64,000 nt of DNA from Mucilaginibacter ginsenosidivorans (GTDB taxonomy: Bacteria; Bacteroidota; Bacteroidia; Sphingobacteriales; Sphingobacteriaceae): assembly GCF_007971025.1 (NCBI RefSeq), contig NZ_CP042436.1, positions 1,364,001 through 1,428,000 on the forward strand, in the 5' to 3' direction. This document shows, piece by piece, positions 18,687 to 27,436 of the stretch. The translations under genes and the position numbers were made by a program. The notes under the pieces were generated by a model. That model saw only the letters and a list, made by a program, of their open reading frames with translations. It searched no databases and was not told the DNA's origin. Position 1 is the stretch's first letter, and each line of letters opens with the position of its first letter.

Positions 18687-19454
18687 ATGAAAAAAATCGC
18701 CATAACTGTAATCGCCGTACTTTGTATTTGGGGATCTTCCGTTGCTCAAGCAAAACCAGCACGCTTCCGTGTTACTGCTCTTTACGAGAATGGCGGCCAT
18801 CATATCGAATATTCCAAAGCGGCAAAAGTTTGGCTGAATAAACTGGCCGCCGACAGCAATTTCAGTATCGACTACATACAAAACACCGACAAGATAAATG
18901 ACGAATTTTTGAGCCATTACCAGCTATTTATCCAGCTCGATTATCCACCTTACGCCTGGAAGCCGGAGGCGGTTGCCGCGTTTGAAAAATATATTGACGA
19001 AGGTAAGGGCGGGTGGATAGGCTTTCACCATGCATCGTTACTCGGTGAGTTTGACGGCTACCCGATGTGGGAATGGTTCCACCGGTTTATGGGCGATATC
19101 CGTTGGAAAGGCTATATAGCCACCTTTGTGCAGGGGCAGGTAAATGTTGAGGACAGGCAGCACCCGGTTATGAAAGGTGTGCCGGCTTCGTTCCTTATAA
19201 AAAAGGAGGAGTTTTACACTTACGATAAAAGCCCGCGTCCGAATGTGCATGTGATAGCCAGTGTGGACGAAAATACCTATTCGCCCAATTCAGATGTCAA
19301 AATGGGCGACCATCCTGTTATATGGACCAACCAGCATGTGAAAGCCCGCAACGTTTATATATTTATGGGGCATTCGCCGATCCTTTTTGAGAATGACGCC
19401 TATAAAAAGATATTCTCGAAGGCTATATTCTGGGCGTCCGGCGTAAGCCGGTAA
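18687..19454 (+). CDS. Secreted ThuA-like domain protein
   Basis: A 255-residue protein with a signal peptide (MKKIAITVIAVLCIWGSSVA) followed by a single ThuA / trehalose-utilisation domain of glutamine-amidotransferase-like fold. Recognisable family segments are GGWIGFHHASL, DIRWKGYIATFVQGQVNVED and HPVIWTNQH. ThuA-like proteins are linked with sugar degradation, with some shown or proposed to act on keto-sugars, but the reaction here is unknown. Neighbouring genes give no clear clue. Confidence 0.82.
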   Translation: MKKIAITVIAVLCIWGSSVAQAKPARFRVTALYENGGHHIEYSKAAKVWLNKLAADSNFSIDYIQNTDKINDEFLSHYQLFIQLDYPPYAWKPEAVAAFEKYIDEGKGGWIGFHHASLLGEFDGYPMWEWFHRFMGDIRWKGYIATFVQGQVNVEDRQHPVMKGVPASFLIKKEEFYTYDKSPRPNVHVIASVDENTYSPNSDVKMGDHPVIWTNQHVKARNVYIFMGHSPILFENDAYKKIFSKAIFWASGVSR

Positions 19455-19554
19455 GGGCGCATTGAACATTTCTGAATAACAGAAATTTTAATCGGCATTT
19501 CATCTTTTGCTATATTGCGCCCCTGAAAAACAGATCATTATTATTGAATTCAAT

Positions 19555-21204
19555 ATGACAAAAGAAGAGATATTCGGCTATACTCCCGACCCACAATACA
19601 ACAAGGCAGTTGCTTACTTCAGCATGGAATTTGCCATCGACCAGGCGTTGAAAATATACAGCGGCGGCCTTGGTTTCCTGGCCGGCTCACACATGCGCAG
19701 CGCGTACGAATTAAAGCAGAATGTTATCGGCATCGGCATGCTCTGGAAATATGGATATTACGACCAGTTTCGAGATCTGAATGCCGAAATGAAACCAATG
19801 TTTGTTGAAAAAGGATATTCTTTCCTTAAAGACACGGGCATTATGTTCACCGTACCGGTGCACGATTCGCCGGTGCACGTCAGGGCCTACCTGCTGCAAC
19901 CGTCAACGTTTGGCTCGGCGCCGATTTTTTTGCTGACAACAAACCTGAACGAGAACGACGAACAATCGCGCTCGATCAGCTATAAATTGTACGACTCAAA
20001 CGAGGCGACACGCATCGCGCAGTCGATTATACTTGGTATAGGCGGCGCCATGCTGATCGATAAGCTTGGATTGAATATTGATGTGTACCACATGAACGAG
20101 GGACACTCCCTTCCCTTGAATTTTTATCTGTACTCCAAATATCAAAACCTGGCGGAAGTAAAAAAGAGGGTGATATTCACCACGCATACGCCCGAAGCTG
20201 CCGGCAACGAGGAGCACAGGTACGCGCTGCTGAAAGAGATGTCATTTTTTTACCACTTGCAGGACCATGAGGTAAAACACATCTTAAACCTCGAGGGCGA
20301 TTCGCTTAACTATACTGTCGCCGCGTTGAAATTTGCAAAAAAAGCCAACGGCGTTTCCAAAATGCACGCCGAGGTGGCCCGCGAGATGTGGAAAGGTAAT
20401 CCGGGCATTTGCGATATTGTTGACATCACCAATGCACAGAACAAAACCTACTGGAAGGATGATGAGCTCGAAAAGGCATTGGCAAACAATGATGATAAGG
20501 CCATAGTGGCCCGGAAAAAGGAAATGAAGCGCCAACTATTTAAAGTTGTTGCCGACCAATGCGGGAAGATATTTGACGAAAATGTACTTACCATAGTGTG
20601 GGCAAGGCGTTTTGCCGGCTACAAAAGAGCCGATCTGATGATGCGCGATTGGGACAGGTTCATCAAGCTGGTGTTTAATGCCGATTATCCTGTGCAGGTG
20701 ATATGGGCGGGCAAACCATACCCGGAAGATTATGGGGCAATAGAGCAATTTAACCAGATCATACGCCGTGCCAGGCCTTTAGCCAACTGCGCGGTATTGA
20801 CAGGCTATGAACTGGCGCTTTCGGCCCTTGCAAAAAAGGGCTCGGATGTTTGGTTAAACAATCCGCGCATGTATCGCGAGGCATCTGGTACCAGCGGTAT
20901 GACGGCTGCCTTTAACGGCAGCATCAATCTTTCATTACCGGATGGCTGGGTACCGGAATTTGCCAAAGACAGGAAGAACAGTTTTGTCATAACACCTGCG
21001 GATAATAACCTTTCGAACGACGAGAAAGATCATAGGGAAGCAGAAAGTTTGATGGATACGCTGGAAAACACGATACTACCCATGTACTATAAAGACCAGA
21101 AAAAATGGTTATCTATTATAAAAACGGCAGCTGCTGATGTTGCGCCGGCATTTGACTCGGGCCGGATGGCGGATGAATATTACAAGGTAATGTATAACGT
21201 ATAA
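19555..21204 (+). CDS. GT35-like alpha-glucan phosphorylase family protein lacking the PLP lysine
   Basis: A 549-residue protein of the short alpha-glucan phosphorylase family. The ATG at 19555 (MTKEEIFGYTPD) is preferred to an upstream TTG-started extension. Family segments include VAYFSMEFAI, YSGGLGFLAGSH, TTHTPEAAGNE, IVWARRFAGYKRADL and REASGTSGM. In classical phosphorylases the residue right after this last motif is the pyridoxal-phosphate lysine; here it is T450 (GTSGMTAAFNG). The cofactor and therefore the phosphorolysis reaction are in doubt. Glycogen or maltodextrin metabolism is the expected context. A strong terminator follows. Confidence 0.85.
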   Translation: MTKEEIFGYTPDPQYNKAVAYFSMEFAIDQALKIYSGGLGFLAGSHMRSAYELKQNVIGIGMLWKYGYYDQFRDLNAEMKPMFVEKGYSFLKDTGIMFTVPVHDSPVHVRAYLLQPSTFGSAPIFLLTTNLNENDEQSRSISYKLYDSNEATRIAQSIILGIGGAMLIDKLGLNIDVYHMNEGHSLPLNFYLYSKYQNLAEVKKRVIFTTHTPEAAGNEEHRYALLKEMSFFYHLQDHEVKHILNLEGDSLNYTVAALKFAKKANGVSKMHAEVAREMWKGNPGICDIVDITNAQNKTYWKDDELEKALANNDDKAIVARKKEMKRQLFKVVADQCGKIFDENVLTIVWARRFAGYKRADLMMRDWDRFIKLVFNADYPVQVIWAGKPYPEDYGAIEQFNQIIRRARPLANCAVLTGYELALSALAKKGSDVWLNNPRMYREASGTSGMTAAFNGSINLSLPDGWVPEFAKDRKNSFVITPADNNLSNDEKDHREAESLMDTLENTILPMYYKDQKKWLSIIKTAAADVAPAFDSGRMADEYYKVMYNV

Positions 21205-21205
21205 A

Positions 21206-21238
21206 ACAAAAATGCCCTCGTACCGGAGGGCGTTTTTG
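21206..21238. terminator. Rho-independent terminator, bidirectional
   Basis: Stem ACAAAAATGCCCTC / GAGGGCGTTTTTGT with one mismatch and a 5-base loop, A-rich on the left and T-rich on the right. It lies just after the phosphorylase-like gene and just past the end of the convergent Pro/His-rich gene. Confidence 0.88.
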
Positions 21239-21245
21239 TTTTATA

Positions 21246-21476
21246 TTATGGATGCGGCGGCGGTGCCGGCGGCCTTGGTGGAGGCGGCGGTAATTTTATA
21301 TGCAATCTATGAATATGAGGTTTGCGTATGTGCAGCCTTGGGTGTTTGGGATGACGGGGCGGCCTTGGCGGCGGTGGAGGAGCGTGCCTGGGCGGGGGCG
21401 GTAGTTGTGCAAAACCAGTCACACACCAGAGACACGAGATGATCAGCGCTGTTAGAAAAATTCGAACGATCTTCAT
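21246..21476 (-). CDS. Secreted Pro/His-rich small protein of unknown function
   Basis: A 76-residue protein with a convincing signal peptide (MKIVRIFLTALIISCLWCVT, cleavage near GFAQ), followed by about 50 residues made almost only of Pro, His, Arg, Lys and Leu in repeated PPPPR/PRHP/IRKPHIH patterns, ending PPAPPPHP. There is no cysteine in the mature part. Gene reality is supported by the signal peptide and by the terminator at its 3' end. Low complexity prevents family assignment; metal binding by His clusters is possible but unproven. Confidence 0.6.
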   Translation of the reverse strand: MKIVRIFLTALIISCLWCVTGFAQLPPPPRHAPPPPPRPPRHPKHPRLHIRKPHIHRLHIKLPPPPPRPPAPPPHP

Positions 21477-21534
21477 AAAAACTCAGGTTTTGATAATCAA
21501 ATTCAACGGTAAAGCTACCAATTTGTTTAAGTAA

Positions 21535-21563
21535 TTGCTTATTGCTTTGTTTTATTACATTTG
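21535..21563 (+). promoter_or_regulatory. Candidate promoter for the acpS-ligase unit of the pigment cluster
   Basis: TACATTTG (21556-21563) matches the Bacteroidota -7 consensus TAnnTTTG exactly, and a TTG (21535-21537) lies 18 bases upstream as a -33 element. The acpS ATG is 32 bases downstream, giving a plausible 5' leader. Confidence 0.5.
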
Positions 21564-21595
21564 AAATGAAGCTTAACTAAACAAAAAGCCATTTT

Positions 21596-21970
21596 ATGAT
21601 ATTTGGTGTAGGGATAGATATGGTTGAAGTAGAACGTATCGCAACCAGCATAAGCAGGGAAGCGGGGTTCAGGGAGCTGGTATTTTCGGGAAGCGAAATC
21701 ATTTATTGCGAATCAAAAAAGTGCAGGTTCGAACATTATGCCGCCCGTTTCGCCGCCAAGGAGGCTTTTTTTAAGGCTTTAGGTACTGGTTGGGCTGACG
21801 GTACGGCATTCAGCGAAGTAGAGGTAACCAATGCAGAAGATGGTAAGCCCGAAATAAAATTATTGAGACAAACGTTGGAAACCGTGAGCAAAATGGGCGT
21901 ACTAAAATTTTCAGTTTCATTAACCCACACCAGAACAATGGCGTCGGCTATTGTTATTATTGAAAAGTGA
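21596..21970 (+). CDS. acpS: Holo-ACP synthase (AcpS-type 4'-phosphopantetheinyl transferase)
   Basis: A 124-residue AcpS. The Mg-binding motif GIDMVEVERI is at the N-terminus and the second catalytic block ARFAAKEAFFKALGTG at about residues 48-63, with the SLTHT block at the C-terminus. It transfers phosphopantetheine from CoA to ACP serine. As the window's only standard AcpS it may serve both fatty acid synthesis and the pigment ACPs. Its TGA is directly followed by the ATG of the ligase gene, implying coupled translation. A second, divergent PPTase lies at 43764-44420. Confidence 0.93.
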   Translation: MIFGVGIDMVEVERIATSISREAGFRELVFSGSEIIYCESKKCRFEHYAARFAAKEAFFKALGTGWADGTAFSEVEVTNAEDGKPEIKLLRQTLETVSKMGVLKFSVSLTHTRTMASAIVIIEK

Positions 21971-23257
21971 ATGACAACTACACAGGAAAAAGATCAGCAT
22001 ATAACTATAACAGCCGCACAGGAGAAGAAACTAAGGGAATTGGTGCAATATGTTTCGGTCAATTCGCCTTTCTACCGGGAGTTGTTTGCCAGGTATAATA
22101 TCGATGTCGCCAGCATTAATACGCTTGATGATCTTAACAAGATCCCCACAACCGAAAAGGACGATATACAGAAAAGGAATAATGATTTTTTATGTGTACC
22201 GGCAGAAAAGATAGTTGAATATACTTCAACATCAGGTACCCTGGGCGGGCCTGTAAGCATTGCGCTGACCGATAAGGACCTCGACCGGCTGGCCTATAAC
22301 GAGTATAATTCGTTCCTGTGTGCCGATGGATCTAAGGATGACATTTATCAACTGATGCTGACGCTGGACAGGCAGTTTATGGCGGGCATTGCCTATTATT
22401 CGGGTATCCGAAAGATTGGGGCCGGTATAATCAGGCTTGGCCCCGGTGTGCCGGCTTTGCAGTGGGAGACGATCAAAAGGCTTAAACCGACCGCGATAGT
22501 TGCCGTACCGTCGTTCATTTTGAAGCTGATCAGTTTCGCCAAAGAAAATAACATCGACGTTAACAGCTCGTCGGTTAAAAAAGCCATTTGTATAGGTGAG
22601 AATATCCGTAACAACGATTTTTCACTTAACATGCTCGGCAAAAAGATAACAGAAGCATGGGATATTCATTTGTACTCCACCTATGCCTCAACCGAAATGC
22701 AGACTGCCTTTACCGAATGCAGCGAAGGCAGGGGCGGACATTGCCAGCCGGAGCTTGTTATCGTAGAGTTGCTGGATGAAAACAACAAACAGGTTGAACC
22801 TGGCACACCCGGTGAGGTTACTATTACCACCCTCGGTGTTGAAGGTATGCCCCTGCTGCGTTATAAAACCGGCGACATCTGCATGTATTTTGATGAGCCA
22901 TGCGCCTGTGGCAGAACAACTTTACGCCTGTCTCCGCTGATGGGGCGTAAAAAGCAGATGATCAAATTCAAGGGGACGACCTTATATCCGCCCGCATTGT
23001 TCGATCTGCTAACCGAGCGCGAGGAAATACTGGATTTTGTAGTTGAAGTTTACTCCAATGATATCGGCCTCGACCAGGTGTCACTGTATCTTGTCCCGGC
23101 AGACAACAGCGAAGAATGCGACCACCGCATACGGGCGTACCTGCAGGCAAGGTTACGGGTTAGTCCGCATATTAAATATGTGACGCCGGAAGAGATACAC
23201 AAAATCCAATTTAACGAGGCGAACCGCAAGGCGATAAAATTCATTGACAGGCGGTGA
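21971..23257 (+). CDS. Phenylacetate-CoA ligase-like adenylating enzyme (probable aryl-acid activation for pigment)
   Basis: A 428-residue ANL-superfamily enzyme of the PaaK type. The phosphate-binding loop is YTSTSGTLGGP, the A5-like motif is YASTEMQTAF, and RYKTGDICMYF ... CACGRT ... GRKKQMIKFKGTTLYPP covers the hinge and Cys-containing region typical of PaaK-like enzymes. In the cluster it lies beside a tyrosine ammonia-lyase, so activation of 4-coumarate (or a related aryl acid) as adenylate and transfer to ACP or CoA is the likely role. That substrate is inferred from context. Confidence 0.82.
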   Translation: MTTTQEKDQHITITAAQEKKLRELVQYVSVNSPFYRELFARYNIDVASINTLDDLNKIPTTEKDDIQKRNNDFLCVPAEKIVEYTSTSGTLGGPVSIALTDKDLDRLAYNEYNSFLCADGSKDDIYQLMLTLDRQFMAGIAYYSGIRKIGAGIIRLGPGVPALQWETIKRLKPTAIVAVPSFILKLISFAKENNIDVNSSSVKKAICIGENIRNNDFSLNMLGKKITEAWDIHLYSTYASTEMQTAFTECSEGRGGHCQPELVIVELLDENNKQVEPGTPGEVTITTLGVEGMPLLRYKTGDICMYFDEPCACGRTTLRLSPLMGRKKQMIKFKGTTLYPPALFDLLTEREEILDFVVEVYSNDIGLDQVSLYLVPADNSEECDHRIRAYLQARLRVSPHIKYVTPEEIHKIQFNEANRKAIKFIDRR

Positions 23258-23286
23258 TCTGAAGGGCCGCATAAGTGTTAAGGAAG

Positions 23287-23378
23287 CAGGGTTAACATGG
23301 TTAACACATTTTCAGGTATTTTAAACATAAATAATTGATTATCAATAAATTAAATAAAAAGCGTGTTAACCATAAAGT
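23287..23378. repeat. 92-bp intergenic repeat, copy B, in a 333-base gene-free gap
   Basis: Inverted second copy of 17180-17271, with the same length and GGTTAACA/TGTTAACC outer motifs. It is in the 333-base gap between the ligase gene and the ammonia-lyase gene. The rest of the gap (23379-23590) holds a small CCGG-bounded inverted repeat around 23433-23451, and a 7-of-8 match to the -7 consensus (TACTTTAG, 23543-23550) 40 bases before the lyase ATG, a weak promoter candidate. No gene is visible there. Confidence 0.72.
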
Positions 23379-23590
23379 GTCATGCCTGCTCCGGTTGAAT
23401 TATATCCGCTTATCCCGCAACTCCAATGGAGCCGGCTATTTATACCGGAATTGCCTTGTGATGCCTCATGTTGACCGCTCTTACATTAAGCAGGATTTTT
23501 CCGGCAGATTTCCGGCTTATTCCGACTTTCGCACTTATTTCCTACTTTAGCCAATTATTTAAAACCTCATAAAAACATTATTTTTTGCCC

Positions 23591-25138
23591 ATGATACAAA
23601 TTGGACAAAGCACGCTTTCCCTCGAAGATTTTGCTGAGCTGGTAATTAAACATAAGGAAGTTGCTTTGGATAAGGCCGCTATGGATAAGGTGAAGGCCAA
23701 TTTTGAATTCCTGAAAAAATTTTCGTCCAACAAGCTCATTTATGGTATCAATACCGGTTTCGGGCCAATGGCGCAATATAAGGTTAGCGAGGAAAATATC
23801 CTGCAGCTTCAATATAATTTGATCCGCAGCCATTCATCCGGCAGCGGCAAACTGATGCCGCCGCAATTGTCGAGAGCATTGATGGTGGCCCGTTTGAACA
23901 GCTTTATGCAGGCTTATTCGGGTGTTCACAGCGAAGTGATCGAACTATTGCAGGCGATGATCAATCACGACATTTGCCCCTGCATTTACGAGCACGGAGG
24001 CGTGGGCGCCAGCGGCGATCTGGTACAGTTGGCACATTTGGGCCTTGTGCTGATCGGCGAAGGCGAGGTCCAGTTTGAGGGTGGTGTTTACCCAACCATC
24101 GAAATATTCAACCGCTTTAACATCAAGCCGCTTTCCATTCATATCCGCGAGGGTTTGGCTATCATAAACGGCACTTCGGCCATGACGGGTATCGGGCTGA
24201 TCAACATAATCCAGGCTAAAAAATTACTGAACTGGGCGGTTTTATTTTCGGCCATGATAAACGAAGTGGTGCAGGCATTTGACGATCACTATTCACACGA
24301 ATTGAACATCGTTAAGCACCACAAAGGTCAGAACGCTGTGGCCACTACCATGCGGGAGATATTGAAGGACAGTAAAATGATACGCGACCGTTCGGAGCAT
24401 TTGTATAATCCGGATAACCTCGACCAGGAAGTATTTGAAGATAAGGTGCAGGAATATTATTCGCTGCGCTGTGTTACCCAGGTTTTGGGCCCGATATACG
24501 ATACCATTGCACAGGCCGAAAATGTATTGGTGAACGAGCTGAACTCGGTGAACGATAACCCGGTTATCGATCATGTGAATCATAATATTTTCCACGGCGG
24601 TAATTTCCATGGCGACTATGTATCGCTCGAAATGGATAAGCTGAAAATAGCCATCACCAAACTATCTATGCTTTGCGAACGGCAGCTCAATTACCTGCTG
24701 AATAATAAGCTGAATCAAAAACTGCCTCCATTTGTGAACCTTGGCGTATTGGGATTCAATTTCGGTATGCAGGGCATGCAGTTTACGGCTACCTCTACAG
24801 TAGCGGAAAATCAGACGATGTCGTTCCCGATGTATGTGCACAGCATACCCAACAACAATGATAACCAGGATATCGTGAGCATGGGCTGCAACGCCGCGCT
24901 GATGACCAAACGTGTTATCGATAATTCGTTCGAAGTGCTGGCTATTCACCTGGTAACCATCCTCCAGGCAATTGACTATATCGAATGCCACGACAGGCTG
25001 GCATCGGTTTCCATGTCGCTGTACGACCGTGTTCGCCCGATATTCCCGAAATTTGTCGAGGATAAGGCCCCTTATAAAAACATGGCATTGGTAAAAGACT
25101 TCCTGGAAAATTCGGATAACATCATCGCTGTAAAATGA
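23591..25138 (+). CDS. Aromatic amino acid ammonia-lyase, probable tyrosine ammonia-lyase
   Basis: A 515-residue MIO-dependent lyase. The MIO-forming A140-S141-G142 sits in HGGVGASGDLVQLAHL; YGINTGFGPMAQY carries the catalytic loop tyrosine. The selectivity segment reads NLIRSHSSG, which from memory equals that of the characterised Flavobacterium johnsoniae tyrosine ammonia-lyase and differs from histidine ammonia-lyases. It would convert L-tyrosine to 4-coumarate, the aryl starter of flexirubin polyenes. The ATG at 23591 is preferred to an in-frame TTG two codons earlier. The end overlaps the ketoreductase start by 4 bases. Confidence 0.87.
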   Translation: MIQIGQSTLSLEDFAELVIKHKEVALDKAAMDKVKANFEFLKKFSSNKLIYGINTGFGPMAQYKVSEENILQLQYNLIRSHSSGSGKLMPPQLSRALMVARLNSFMQAYSGVHSEVIELLQAMINHDICPCIYEHGGVGASGDLVQLAHLGLVLIGEGEVQFEGGVYPTIEIFNRFNIKPLSIHIREGLAIINGTSAMTGIGLINIIQAKKLLNWAVLFSAMINEVVQAFDDHYSHELNIVKHHKGQNAVATTMREILKDSKMIRDRSEHLYNPDNLDQEVFEDKVQEYYSLRCVTQVLGPIYDTIAQAENVLVNELNSVNDNPVIDHVNHNIFHGGNFHGDYVSLEMDKLKIAITKLSMLCERQLNYLLNNKLNQKLPPFVNLGVLGFNFGMQGMQFTATSTVAENQTMSFPMYVHSIPNNNDNQDIVSMGCNAALMTKRVIDNSFEVLAIHLVTILQAIDYIECHDRLASVSMSLYDRVRPIFPKFVEDKAPYKNMALVKDFLENSDNIIAVK

Positions 25139-25854
25139 AATGTGCATTAGTTACCGGCGGCTCAAGGGGCATTGGCAGGGCCATTTGCCTGCAATTGGCT
25201 GCCAAAGGCTATTATGTGCTGATCAATTATAAAAGCAACCGCGAAGAAGCCGAAAACACCCTTTCGCAGATCAGCGGCAAGGGGGAAATATTGCAATTTG
25301 ATGTGGCGGACAGGGAGCAGATCCAACAGGTATTGGGTGGCTGGATAGCCGCCAATGAAAATAAACCAATAGAAGTGCTGGTAAACAACGCAGGCATCCG
25401 CGACGATAGCCTGATGGCCTGGATGGGCGAAGAACAATGGGATAAGGTACTCAAAACCAATCTCGATAGTTTTTTCTTTGTAACCCGTATCGTATTGAGC
25501 GGCATGCTTGCCAGCAAATACGGGCGCATCATCAATATTGTATCTCTTTCGGGTATCAAAGGTTTGGCCGGGCAAACCAATTATTCGGCTGCCAAGGCAG
25601 GCGTTATCGGCGCTACCAAAGCTCTGGCGCAGGAAGTGGCACGCCAGGGCATCACCGTAAATGCGCTAGCCCCGGGTTTCATCAAAACTGATATGACCGA
25701 AGGACTGGATGAAAAAGAATTGAAAGCTATTATACCGGCCAAACGCTTCGGTTTGCCCGAAGAGGTGGCACATGCCGCGGCATTTTTTGCATCGCCGGAA
25801 GCCTCCTATATAACCGGGCAGGTATTGTCAATCAACGGCGGCTTATATACCTGA
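25135..25854 (+). CDS. FabG-type 3-ketoacyl-ACP reductase of the pigment cluster
   Basis: A 239-residue short-chain dehydrogenase. NADPH-binding TGGSRGIG is at the N-terminus, NNAG near residue 83, catalytic Ser in SLSGIKG, and Y150-x3-K154 (YSAAK). Overall it matches FabG. It overlaps the lyase gene by 4 bases and is followed after 1 base by a dehydratase-like gene, so it most likely performs the ketoreduction in each cycle of aryl polyene extension, with the paired dehydratases creating the conjugated double bonds. Confidence 0.9.
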   Translation: MKCALVTGGSRGIGRAICLQLAAKGYYVLINYKSNREEAENTLSQISGKGEILQFDVADREQIQQVLGGWIAANENKPIEVLVNNAGIRDDSLMAWMGEEQWDKVLKTNLDSFFFVTRIVLSGMLASKYGRIINIVSLSGIKGLAGQTNYSAAKAGVIGATKALAQEVARQGITVNALAPGFIKTDMTEGLDEKELKAIIPAKRFGLPEEVAHAAAFFASPEASYITGQVLSINGGLYT

Positions 25855-25855
25855 T

Positions 25856-26278
25856 ATGACACTGCCGGCTGAAGATATAATCCCTTTAATTCCGCAAAAA
25901 CCTCCGTTTGTAATGGTGGGCAGGTTGATGAGCAGCGATGAAAATTTGACGCGAAGCAGCTTTGTTATTCCGGAAAATAACGTTTTTGTAAAGAAAGGGC
26001 TTTTCCAGGAGGCGGGCCTGATGGAGAACATTGCCCAAACTGCCGCCTTGCGCGCAGGTTACATAGCACAATCGGAAAATAAGCCGGTTGCTGTGGGCTA
26101 TATTGGCGCGGTAAGTAAATTTGAAGTGTTTGATCTGCCCAAAACTGGTGATGAGATCGTGACAGAAATCAGCGTTCAAAACCAGGTGTTTGATATCGCC
26201 GTACTTTCCGGAAAGGTTTGGCTGGGCGAAAATTTGATGGCCCAATGCGAAATGAAAGTGTTCAGCAAAAATGAATAA
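25856..26278 (+). CDS. Hotdog-fold dehydratase subunit retaining Glu but lacking the catalytic His
   Basis: A 140-residue FabA/FabZ-like hotdog protein. The central-helix acidic residue is kept (E57 in LMENIAQTAA), but the usual catalytic GHFP segment is replaced by FVKKGLFQEAG, shorter and without His. The FabZ active site is shared across a dimer, His from one chain and Glu from the other, so this chain probably works as half of a heterodimer with the product of 30438-30812, which keeps His and lacks Glu. It resembles the ApeI/ApeP type of aryl polyene dehydratase pair as I recall it. Confidence 0.78.
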   Translation: MTLPAEDIIPLIPQKPPFVMVGRLMSSDENLTRSSFVIPENNVFVKKGLFQEAGLMENIAQTAALRAGYIAQSENKPVAVGYIGAVSKFEVFDLPKTGDEIVTEISVQNQVFDIAVLSGKVWLGENLMAQCEMKVFSKNE

Positions 26279-26281
26279 GCA

Positions 26282-27403
26282 ATGAGCGGGAAGGACGTAT
26301 TTGTAATTGCTGATAATGTTTTTACGCCTTTGGGTAAAACCACCATGGAGAACTTCGACCTTCTTAAGCAAAATATTTCTGCAGTAAAACGGCAAGGCGA
26401 CAAGTCGCAGCCGTGCTACGCCGCTTTATTTGACCAGGACGAGGTACTCCTTAACGAATGGGATTACACCAAATTTGAACAGTTGCTTATTCGTTCTGTC
26501 AGCGATGCACTCGGTCAGGCCGGGATAGATGCAACGGGTGAAAAAACAATATTGATCATTTCGTCCACCAAAGGGAATATCAGCCTTTTGGAAACGGAAG
26601 AGAATGGCCCCGGCTTACAGGAACGTATCGCCTTATCAACTTCGGCTGCACTGGTGGCAAAATATTTCGGTTTTGTCAATCAACCTGTTATTATATCCAA
26701 TGCATGCGTGTCGGGTGTCATAGCCATTATCACCGCCATGCGGTTATTGCGCACAGGGCAATATGAGACCGCCGTAGTTGTGGGCGCCGATGTGATCTCT
26801 GAATTTGTATTGTCCGGTTTCCGGTCGTTCCAGGCTTTAAGTCCGCAGGTATGCCGCCCCTTTGACAGGTCGCGGGATGGTTTGAATTTAGGTGAAGGCG
26901 CCGGAACCATCATGCTTTCGTCCGGTAAAAAATATACTGGTCATATTAAAGTAATGGGCGGTGGCGTCAGCAATGATGCAAATCATATCTCCGGCCCATC
27001 GCGTACGGGGCAGGAACTGGCCTATGCCATTAACAGGTCGTTAACCGATGCCGGGCTGACCGCCGATGATATTGATTTCATTTCGGCACATGGCACAGCT
27101 ACCGTTTACAATGATGAAATGGAGGCAAATGCTATTGGCCTGGCTGGTTTACGAAATGTGCCCCTGAATAGCCTGAAAGGTTACTATGGGCATACTTTGG
27201 GTGCAGCGGGGCTGATCGAATCGATCATTTCCATCCGGTCGATGAAAGCGGGCCCGTTCCTGCCAACTCCTGGTTTTACTGAATTGGGTGTTACGCAGCC
27301 GGTCAACGTTTGTGCGTCGCCATTGGATATTTCGGCCAAAAACATACTCAAAACCGCATCCGGTTTCGGCGGTTGTAATGCTGCCGTGGTTTTTGGTAAA
27401 TAA
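26282..27403 (+). CDS. Beta-ketoacyl-ACP synthase (active FabF-like), pigment cluster
   Basis: A 373-residue KAS I/II-type condensing enzyme with the complete catalytic set: C142 (SNACVSG), H270 (SAHGTAT) and H304 (YYGHTLGAAG). It starts 3 bases after the dehydratase-like gene and is followed by a truncated KS-like gene lacking a catalytic cysteine. It probably extends the aryl polyene with malonyl-ACP units; which of the three cluster ketosynthases does priming or extension cannot be told from sequence alone. Confidence 0.87.
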   Translation: MSGKDVFVIADNVFTPLGKTTMENFDLLKQNISAVKRQGDKSQPCYAALFDQDEVLLNEWDYTKFEQLLIRSVSDALGQAGIDATGEKTILIISSTKGNISLLETEENGPGLQERIALSTSAALVAKYFGFVNQPVIISNACVSGVIAIITAMRLLRTGQYETAVVVGADVISEFVLSGFRSFQALSPQVCRPFDRSRDGLNLGEGAGTIMLSSGKKYTGHIKVMGGGVSNDANHISGPSRTGQELAYAINRSLTDAGLTADDIDFISAHGTATVYNDEMEANAIGLAGLRNVPLNSLKGYYGHTLGAAGLIESIISIRSMKAGPFLPTPGFTELGVTQPVNVCASPLDISAKNILKTASGFGGCNAAVVFGK

Positions 27404-27436
27404 TCGATTATTTTTGCGGCTAAGGTAAAGAACACA

